The notes beneath the pieces were generated by a model, which did no database searches, was not told the DNA's origin, and saw only the letters and a list, made by a program, of their open reading frames with translations. A stretch of 64,000 bases of DNA, from assembly GCF_000264995.1 (NCBI RefSeq), contig NW_006767455.1:62001-126000 (forward strand), read 5' to 3'. Positions 56,060-64,000 of this stretch are shown here, one piece after another. Each line of letters starts with the position of its first letter. The stretch's first letter is position 1. This DNA comes from Punctularia strigosozonata HHB-11173 SS5. Lineage: Eukaryota > Basidiomycota > Agaricomycetes > Corticiales > Punctulariaceae. Made by a program: the position numbers and the translations under genes.

Positions 56060-58700
56060 CTAATCGACCTCTCCATCCCATATTTTCACCATGTTGTCAC
56101 CACCCCCCGAGACGAGGCGCTTGCCATCGGGCGAGAACGCAACGGAGAAAACCCCCCAGTAGCCACTGTGAGCTTCCCAAGGCCCCGCCACAGTCTGACC
56201 CGTCTGCGCGTCCCATATCCGCATCGTGCCGTCACGAGAGCCGGAGACGATGTACTTGCCATCCGGCGAAAATGCCACGGAGTTGACCCATCCTTCGTGC
56301 CCTTGCAGTGGCCCCACCACCGTCTGCCTTGTCTGAGTGTCCCAGATCCGGATCACGTTGTCTCTTGACCCCGAGACGATGCGCGCGCCATCGGGGGAAT
56401 ATGCGACTGACCGAACCGTGCCATCGTGGCCTTGAAGCGGGGCCCCAACTGGCTGGCCTGTCTCGGCGTCCCAGAGTCGGATCGTGCGGTCGCTGGATCC
56501 AGAGGCGATGTGCTTCCCATCCGGTGAAAATGCGACGCTCCAAACCCAGTCAGAGTGTCCCCGTAAAGGCTCGCCGATGGCCTGTCCCGTCTGCGCGTCC
56601 CAGAGTCGGAGTGTCTTGTCTTCTGAGCCCGAGACGATGCGGTTGCCGTCGGGTGAAAATGCGACACACGTAACCTGGCCTATATGTCCTTCGAGCGGCT
56701 GCCCGATCCGCTGCCCTGTCTCCACGTCCCACAGTCGCACGGTCCCGTCAGTTGAGCCAGAAACAAGGCGGTTTCCATCGCGGGAAAACGACACCGATCT
56801 GACATAGTCCGTGTGCCCCCGTAAAGGCTCGCCGACTTCCTTTCCGGTTTCCGCGTTCCAAATGCGGATGGTGTTGTCCTCTGAGCCCGAGGCGATTTGC
56901 GAGCCATCCGGAGAGAATGAGACGGAGTACACGATGTCGGTATGGCCTTCAACGGCCTTCAGCAGCCCTGTAGACAATATCGAGAATTAAAGGACAAAAT
57001 TTAACCTACACGTCGAGTATACATACTGTCGGTGAAGATCTGCATTATTCTGCGACCGGCCCCACGTACTCCCGGTTTTTCTCCATCGCCGGCTGATAGC
57101 CAGGCCTTCAGGATACGTTTGGCGTATTGCCTTTCACCGGGCGGAACAAAGGAGAACGCGCCCAGAACAAGGGTGTATTCGTTGGCACGTGTCTTCCGTG
57201 CTTCCGGGTCCATTGCGTTGCTGAGCATAATGTCAAAAGATCCGAAGAATTGACTCGCATTGGCGAACTGGACTGTTGCCTTTCGTCCAATCTCTAGCCT
57301 AGTTTAGTCTTTCGCTAAGAGCAAATAAGCGTAATGCCTTGACTCACCTGTTGCTTGCAATTTATTGAGCATATCACGATCTGCGTCCGAAAGACCTCCA
57401 TCTAGGACTCTTGGCACTACCTCCCTCGCAATTTTATAGCACACCAGCCACTCTATCACTTCCGATATCTGAGGTCGCCGAGATGGTTCGGTTTCCCAGC
57501 AGGACTCTATTGCGGTCGCCCAAATAAAACTATCCAAGCCCAACTCCTCCGCACGAACAGGACGTGACGGTCGTTTGCCCTGCACGACGTTGTGAAGCAC
57601 CTCATATATGTTCTGAATATCAGGGAATGGTTGTGTTCCCTCAAATATCTTCCGGGAGGGCGATCAGTAAATAAGGCATGTATCGGTCCGTGAACCCAAC
57701 ACATACCTCCCATGCGGTCATTCCAAAGGCGTACACGTCGGATTCCTTCGTGAGGGTCTTGGACTTGACGCTCAAATCGAGAAGCTCGGGAGCCATATAC
57801 AGCACTGTACCCCAGTTTGCAGATGATCCGGCGGTTAGTGCGATAGAGGTGGTACTAAGGGCCGTCGTAGCAAGGCCAAAATCGCTCAGGCGCGCGCGGC
57901 CGGATCCATCAACCAGGAGGTTGCCCTGTACTACGATGATTATTGGTGGATGTCGTGGATAGTCGTCGACTCACGCTTTTGATGTCCCCATGAATGAGGT
58001 TGCCTTTGTGCATGTACTCTAATCCATGCGCCATGTCCAGGACCTGCATGATTTACTTCAGCTTGGTGCGTGTCAATATAAAGCTGGTCCACGAACGAGC
58101 TGCCTGCGATCGGCAGAGGGATATCGGCTAATATAAGTCATAACGTCGCCGTGATCCATCCATGCCGAGACTATACACGCTGGACGTTGCGGATCTACAC
58201 CAAGAAAGGGTACAATATGTGGGTGCACGAGTCGCTTCCAGTAAACTGCCTCCTGGCAGAAAACCTGAATCGGCTCTGAGTGAGTAACGTGTTCCACGAA
58301 CTCGGAGCAATGCGTTGTCCGCACTCTCATGTACGTCGCTCGATTTCCGACGTGTAATCGCATCACTTTCAAGGCAACAGTTCCGCCTTCGTATGTCCCT
58401 TGGTAGACGTCTGAGAATCCGCCCAAGCCACGCGGATCTTCGTCCACTTTCACGAGTCCTGACAGCCGGTAGGACGTAGGCACAAGGCCGCGTTGGCCGC
58501 ACAGCTGGCTGAGAGTGCGCAAGGATGTGCGATACCCGTCATCCCCGCGGAGGATTGACCCGAGGCTCTGAATCCCGTTCGTCGGTGAATCGTCACGCTT
58601 GTGTAGACTGCATGATGATTACCGTACTCGCCTGATCCAATCTGTCGATCTCCTCCTGCCAGGCCGCGATTTGGTTTGACGACGGGGGATTTGCCTCCAT
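56060..58700 (-). CDS. TKL kinase - linker - WD40 protein, paralogue 2
   Basis: Eight exons (58700-58632, 58567-58325, 58264-58097, 58043-57975, 57925-57707, 57648-57348, 57293-57027, 56967-56060) sum exactly to 747 codons plus stop. Exons 2-5 and 7 have the same lengths as in paralogue 1. The N-terminus [20 protein letters not shown] aligns with that of paralogue 1. The kinase is complete: [38 protein letters not shown] and YMAPEL. Exon 7 encodes the same type of 89-residue linker (start EIGRKA, end RRIMQIFT). Exon 8 holds seven WD40 repeats, most of exactly 43 residues ([20 protein letters not shown] is typical), ending KIWDGEVD. The first intron appears to use a GC donor (CAG|GCGAGT). Function is inferred as for paralogue 1: a kinase controlled by what the propeller binds. 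Confidence 0.88.
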
Positions 58701-59435
58701 CAAGGTTGCTTTAGAGCGTTGGCTGGTGGTGCGGTGGGGCAGGTCAAAAGGTTGACTCGGAATGCGCTGTTGCTGATATACCGATAAGTCGGATCGCGAT
58801 TAGCGCCGAGGTAGGTAGGGCAGGTATCGCACGAGGTATTGCATGCGTGGATGATGAAGACGCTACTATCAACGCCCATCTATGAACCTAAGCTACGAAT
58901 CAGGCAAGGCTTCTGTCTGTTATTAGACGCGTATTGATCTACGAAGCGCGGAACTCGTGCATACCTCGAGATCATGGAGCAACGTCGCCGGCGTTAAGCA
59001 AGTGCCCGTGTGACAGACTTCCGGGAACATCTGGCAGTGATTCAAACTTTGACATGGTGGGTGAGGCGTGGCGATAAAGACTTGTTTGTACGGCCTGAGC
59101 CTATTTAGATGTCCGTGCAGTCAGTCAGTTTCAGGGTAGATGCAGCAAAGTCGGAGCATCCTAAGTGGGTGCACGAGCATAGAGTCACCGTGATCTTCGC
59201 CTTTCAGAAGAAGCCAATAATTCATCCTGCCCAACCTCACATAGCTCCGAGATCACGGAAGAGTATCGCCTATTCAGACGTTGACAACGCCAGCTACGAG
59301 AACGAGATGCAGCACATGTACGCTAGAAGAGCGTGTGGATACCAGTGCCATGACGAATAGGGACAATCAGACCGGTTTGCTGGCTAGTGCAGCTGCGCTA
59401 GCCCATTGGTCACCATGCGCCGTATGTTCGGACGC
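58701..59435. other. Upstream flank of paralogue 2
   Basis: Promoter side of the second kinase-WD40 gene. The text gatcgcgattagcgccgagg (58793-58812) resembles cacgattagcgccgaggg upstream of paralogue 1 (49940-49957), a surviving piece of common upstream sequence. No TATA box or open frame with a motif was seen. Confidence 0.45.
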
Positions 59436-59439
59436 TACA

Positions 59440-59870
59440 AGAGGCAGGCTAATCTTTGTGCGAGCCGCATCCTGGAATAGCCGGGGATATGTGGCAGAAA
59501 AGGGGTGTAAGCATCGAACTCGACACGGTGACAGGATGTGGCGAACGTGCCTACGATCTACCCCGCTACCTTGCCAGGGAACCTCTGATAAAGCACTCAT
59601 TGGACATCGCTTTATTTTGGCCTATGCCATGTATGCATGCATAATTGAGATCCCCGGGGCCTGCCTTAAGGTGGACCCGATAGCGCCTCGCCGAAGATCG
59701 TGGCTAAGTTGGTGCTGCCGACCATTCGATCTGGCTCGCGGCCGGTGAGAGTGACCGCGGCACGCTCGGGCAGTCGGAACAGCGACGCGTTCGAGGGAGC
59801 ATTCCTGAGACACGAAGAGCGTGCGGACCCTGGAAGGTCCGAACCATGGAGGTTCCGAGAGAATCCGCGA
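59440..59870. repeat. Decayed repeat R4, copy 1
   Basis: Matches about 60905-61260 in the same orientation. Shared words are tcgacacggtgacagg versus tcgacacggtgatagg, cgaacgtgcctacga, atgtatgcatgcat versus atgtatgcatacat, gatagcgcctc and cgccgaagatcgtggcta versus cccgaagatcacagcta. This is a local tandem duplication inside block II, with about 1.46 kb between the copies. Confidence 0.78.
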
Positions 59871-59914
59871 GCTTCCAGCTACGCAGTCGTCCGCCATCGT
59901 GGGCAGCCTGCGAC

Positions 59915-60565
59915 CTAACGGCCCTCTCTGCATGTTGGACGGCGACCTCCGGCTGTCCACCTCCGCGATGTACGGAGAATCAATGGACAAGATATGGTGT
60001 GAACTCGTTGAAACCAGGGCTCGGACTTCGCATCGATGAACCCACGAGGGTTTCACTGAAGTATGAGTACGCTGCCGACAAGAAGCTATGCGCGGCCAGT
60101 CACAAGCGAACCCACCGACTCCCTGACAGGTGCAGTTGCTCTCGCCGTTGGCATTGATATCCCATCGCATGCGACTGCACGAAGGTTGTTATCGGTGTGC
60201 ATAGAATTGAATCACAGCACATACATCCCAGTGACCTCCCATATATGCTCGGACGTCGTGGCCAACGACACTCATCTCGCGCGTTCGATGAAGCCAATGT
60301 TCGTGCGAGCTGCGTCTTCGAGGTAGCGGAAGCTACATGACAGGAAGTGAAGGCCAGTATACCGTGCGGCGATGGAATTTGGAGCCCGCACCTGTGCCAC
60401 GTCCTCGACTGGAGCCCGTAGTGATCTGATCATCGTTCACGGAGTACTTTGGGCCTAAGTGGCGCATACGCGTTTCGTCGAGAGCACGAAGGGCAGCCAT
60501 AATACTGAGATTGCGTCGAAGGTCAACACGCCCCGACTCAGGTGCGATGAACTCACAGGGGGAGT
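59915..60565. repeat. Decayed repeat R2, copy 2
   Basis: Counterpart of 50770-51560 with the same order of landmarks. A related but poorer stretch follows at about 60700-60860 (atgctcggacgccatacccg beside a cacgctcatg word), suggesting a third, more decayed copy. No coding potential was recognised. Confidence 0.75.
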
Positions 60566-60904
60566 TGCCTTTGCATACGCTGACTTATGCGACGTGGGAC
60601 AGTAAAGCGTGGCGCATGCATGCAAGGCGAGCCATGCGCGCCCCGTCACCACCACGCGGAGAGCAGCAAGCCGGCTCAACTCCTGACTTGAGCAGTCGCG
60701 CTGTGTCCTTGGCCGTCCATCTACCGGCCCGCGCGTCTATACGATATACGATGATCACTATTGATATGAATCGCGCTGGGTTGAAACACGTACACAGGGA
60801 TCTACTGCATATGCTCGGACGCCATACCCGGCCACGCTCATGATGCGAGCCTGGGTAGGCAGATCGTCATAGGAGTCGCGTCTTGTGATAGCGAGGAGTC
60901 TTTG

Positions 60905-61260
60905 AAAGAAAACGCACGTCAGCATGTCGTCGAAATCGACACGGTGATAGGAGGTAACGAACGTGCCTACGACCCACCTCGCGACCTTTTCCTGTGGCCC
61001 CTGGCAGTGCTCAGCGGGCACGGCTCATTGTCGGCCTGAGATATGTATGCATACATCATTGAGATCACGGGAGCCAGCTTCGAGGTGGTGTGCCGATAGC
61101 GCCTCCCCGAAGATCACAGCTAGGTTCGTGCTGCCAGGCTTCCGATCTGAGAGTGGCCGGCGAGCGTAACCGCGGTACGCCCGGGCAATTGGAACAGCTA
61201 CGCGTGCGAGGGAGATGTCCAGGAGGCACGGAAAGGGTCCGATCCTGCGAAGGTTTCAGC
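60905..61260. repeat. Decayed repeat R4, copy 2
   Basis: Second copy of the segment at 59440-59870. Together with the partial R2 copy at 60700-60860 it indicates that a piece of roughly 1.4 kb was duplicated in tandem within block II before decaying. Confidence 0.75.
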
Positions 61261-61939
61261 ACAGGACCGGGGAGGTGCAACACGGGGAGAGGATCGAAAA
61301 GGCCAACCCAGCCAGGCGACCAGCATGCTCAACACCGAGGTTTCGGGGAATCCACGGTCCTCCCAGGTGATCCGCGCGCCAGAAATGTCGCAGGACGTCA
61401 TGATGTGCAAAGCACAGATCGCTCACCTTGCGTTTTCGATGGAAGAATGCCAGACTGCGTGCAGGATGCGCTGCAGTCGATTCCAGTGCCTGCGACTCCT
61501 TGAGTACGTTGGCATCACAGGCGTCGGCCAAGACTCGTGCGAGAATGTAAGGAAGGCATGTCGGGCGGAGGTCGTATAGAGATACGCGAGGAGAGGCCGA
61601 GAAGATGAGCGTGTGCTGAGCGCAACTCCCAGGGGCTACGGGAGATGCCGAGCGGCTCAGAAGACGACGAGCAGCGACGACGTTCATTCGGCACTCTGTC
61701 ACCGCTGTCGCGCTCAAGAGCTCTGGGCCGATTCGCCTGCCAACGTCTCTGAAGCGAGAGGGATCTGAGTTCGGACACCCGCCCCGCCATGGCCTCGCCC
61801 ACAATGTCCGCGCCAGGCCTCTAGGCTCTCCACACGCCTCATCCTCGCTCGATATCCTCGCACCAAAAGCTGGATAATCGCCTGCGCCGACGCAGCGTGC
61901 TCGCCAGCTAGAGACTACAGACGCTTCACGACGACCTGT
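61261..61939. other. Decayed block II, central part
   Basis: Weakly collinear with 51600-51800 of block I at its start. A minus-strand open frame of 290 residues spans 62128-61256, but its composition is irregular, no motif is present, and block I has no corresponding frame. I regard it as chance in GC-rich sequence. Confidence 0.4.
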
Positions 61940-62290
61940 GCGCGCGTCGACGTCCTCCTGCTCGTGCATGCGCCCGCGGTATCCAACGACGTACTCTCGA
62001 TGAATCGTAATCCATCTCACATGCTTCTTAGTGAAGCGATGTGCGGCGTTCCGCGATGAGGACCCGATCATCGTCCAGAGGGAGCACGGATGAGAAACAC
62101 GGCCGCCTGGTGGATTCATGGCGCCCACAATCGAGGCAATGGCGAGTTCTCGTATGCAGCCTGTCTGTACCGACGTTTGAACCTAACGTGTAGCTCCGCA
62201 GCCGGAACGCGAAGCCATGCTTATCCGTATACAACACAAGCGCGTTGAAGAACGTCCGCATCCCGGAACCCGTCGCGATACCCTTTCCGC
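61940..62290. repeat. Decayed repeat R3, copy 2
   Basis: Counterpart of 53860-54290, same orientation, patchy similarity. It has the same position relative to repeat R1 as in block I, which supports collinearity of the two blocks. Confidence 0.65.
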
Positions 62291-63279
62291 TCGCTGACGA
62301 AAGTATTCATACTCGTCGGAGGCCCGTGCTTCATCATGTCGAGCTCTTGGAAGATTGCGTGGGGCGAATCGTGCTTCGAGATGCTTTTCATCAGTGCGCG
62401 CCTGCATTTTTCCTTCCTTCCGGTTGCTGACGCCTATTGATTCATAGGTGTGGAGGGATCGTACCCCTCTCGTAATCAACCAGGTTCAGTGTGAGTGACG
62501 TCGCGCTCTTAATAGCTCGAGTACTATCGAACATGTATACCCAGTAGCATCCCGATGGGGATGGCGGCTCTCAAATATCGAATGGTTGACAGTTAGCGAC
62601 GGCGATGCGTGGAAATCGTGCGCAGTAAATCTCGACTGTAGGTAGTTCTCGCTGCTGCATGTATGGCGTCTATACTACATGCTCAACTTGTTGTAGACGT
62701 GGCGAGCTGGAACACGCCGGCGAACGTACGCTTCGCCTGCCCTGTCGAACCTCGCACATCCCCTCGTTTAATCAGGCTCTTCCGGACCCAACATGGGCCC
62801 CCATGTGCTCTCCTGCACGTCCTGACCGTAACTCGAGGACGTGCCGGGCCAAAGCCTCTTCCGTGAGTCGACCATTTGATATCCGCGCGGGTTCTCAGGG
62901 GATACGAACGCTTGCACTAGCTCTTCCTCAATCGCAGATCCATCCGCTCCCGCGTTTCGAATGCAATTGACGCCGGTGTCGACCACCAACTCCAACTGGC
63001 TGCCATCATTCGAAGACCTCACGTTAATGGGACACCATCGATCAGCGTCCAGGAGCCCGACGTGCCGGGTCGAATGGAGTTGGGGGCGGATGGACGGTGA
63101 ACATTCAAGATGCAGGCCCCAAGGACGCTTGGCGGCACCCGGCTCCGCACGCCAAGAACGGTCCAATCACAAGACGGCAACAGAACGGAGGATGGCATCT
63201 GAGAGGCAAGGTCGCAGCCTCGACACCCGCTAGTTTTACTGATATCACCCCTAGGTTCGTCGAGCGCATTCTTAGGACG
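62291..63279. other. Decayed block II, stretch before R1
   Basis: About 1 kb of sequence without a recognisable gene. Its counterpart in block I (54291-54889) is shorter. Short open frames on both strands have no motif. Confidence 0.4.
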
Positions 63280-64000
63280 AAGGTCCAAATGGTCGCCCAC
63301 GTAACTCGCAATCGCAGCTTGCCGGGACCATCCCAAGGACGCGCGAGGGGCATTGCTTTTCTTGTTGATGCCCGCGCCGATCCTCAACGAAGCTCGTGGC
63401 CATGCCAGTTCCTCGCCCATCCTTTATCCAGCCTCCCGCGCGATTGAACATGACCTACACGACGAGGCCCATGCCGTCCGTCGATCCCAGCCGGCCACGA
63501 CCGTTCAAAGACCTTCGCCCATCAAGATGCGCCCACGGCCTCTTCTCCGACGTTCTTCCAGTCACTGGGGAATTCAGCAGGTCAAGGCTACGGGAGCAGG
63601 CTGAGTACGCGGCGCCTTCCGCCCCCTCCGACGTGCTGCTGAGGTGTATCAATCTGCATCCATCCTTCGCTCGCCGCCCCGGACCGTCGACCGATGGCGT
63701 CTGCTCGGTCGCTTGTCGTCTCCAAGCCATGCACGAACCATGCTGGACGTCGATCGCGCCGGGTCGAAGAGGGCAGCTGGGAGGGATGGATGACGAACAT
63801 CTGTCCAGGGCGCGTCGAAGCACCGGGGTCCATGCGCTGGGCGACCTTCCATGGGAAAAGACGGCGACGGAACGGAGGGATGACAGTTACAAGGTAACGT
63901 CGCATCCCAAATGTGCTAGCGTTACACTGCACTCAGTACCTCACTCCCCTCCGTCGAACGCCTTTTCTCTCGATGGATAGTAGAAAACTTAGTCGACGTC
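63280..64000 (+). repeat. Decayed repeat R1, copy C (runs off the window)
   Basis: Direct copy of 54890-55600. Over the first 400 bases or so the two copies align with few gaps; near the window end a short deletion is visible after gatagtagaaaactta. The repeat probably continues beyond base 64000, as copy B extends about 190 bp further. Confidence 0.82.

Noticed and set aside
56060-58700. Kinase and WD40 as two separate genes
   Set aside because: The exons join in frame over all introns in both copies, with identical exon lengths, and no stop codon or promoter-like gap lies between the two parts.
61256-62128. 290-residue minus-strand frame in block II
   Set aside because: It spans repeat boundaries, has no conserved motif and is not kept in block I.
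54890-64000. R1-R4 as a named transposon family
   Set aside because: No transposase, reverse transcriptase or integrase motif, no terminal repeats and no target-site duplications could be read, so the repeats are left unnamed.

Overview
The window reads as nuclear DNA of a filamentous basidiomycete, most likely an Agaricomycete. Genes are dense and cut by many short introns (mostly about 50-65 bp, GT-AG). The conserved proteins look fungal, and there is a tyrosine-kinase-like (TKL) kinase of the HGD type that is expanded in Agaricomycetes. No RNA gene, CRISPR array or recognisable prokaryotic feature was seen. I could run no database search; identifications rest on motifs read from the translated exons.

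Layout. 1-600: a decayed repeat copy. 1774-2975: an ERI1-type 3'-5' exoribonuclease. 6337-8339: a TmpA-like membrane flavoprotein. 8340-12506: a long stretch without a recognisable gene. 12507-33843: a compact housekeeping block with an acidic unknown protein, the APC/C subunit Cdc27, a PP2C phosphatase, an Atg38/NRBF2-like MIT protein, the chaperonin subunit CCT1, a KEN-box protein, Mog1, a short-chain dehydrogenase, Tma20/MCT-1 and exportin Crm1. Several of these pairs are divergent with very short shared promoters. 34259-46599: a secreted endopolygalacturonase, a J-domain protein, a secreted Asp/Ser/Thr-rich repeat protein, a mitochondrial RCC1-type (Fmp25-like) protein and a conserved unknown facing it head to head. 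47242-64000: an accessory region holding two tandem paralogues that encode one protein each, TKL kinase - helical linker - seven-bladed WD40 propeller, each followed on its upstream side by about 5 kb of decayed repeat.

The most interesting part is the last. The two kinase-WD40 genes have the same eight-exon structure, with five internal exons of identical length (243, 168, 69, 219 and 267 nt) and a shared linker domain I do not recognise. Their propeller blades are almost uniform 43-residue units that differ mainly at the positions expected to face a ligand. This resembles the receptor half of fungal NLR proteins, but with a complete kinase and no NACHT or NB-ARC domain. The decayed blocks beside them are collinear, so gene plus flank seems to have been duplicated as a unit of roughly 8-9 kb. 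A third copy of one of the repeats lies inverted at base 1, some 55 kb away.

Nuclear transport is represented twice (Crm1, Mog1) and APC/C biology possibly twice (Cdc27 and a KEN-box protein), but there is no evidence of clustering by function. Housekeeping genes appear intact; the decay is confined to intergenic and repeat regions.
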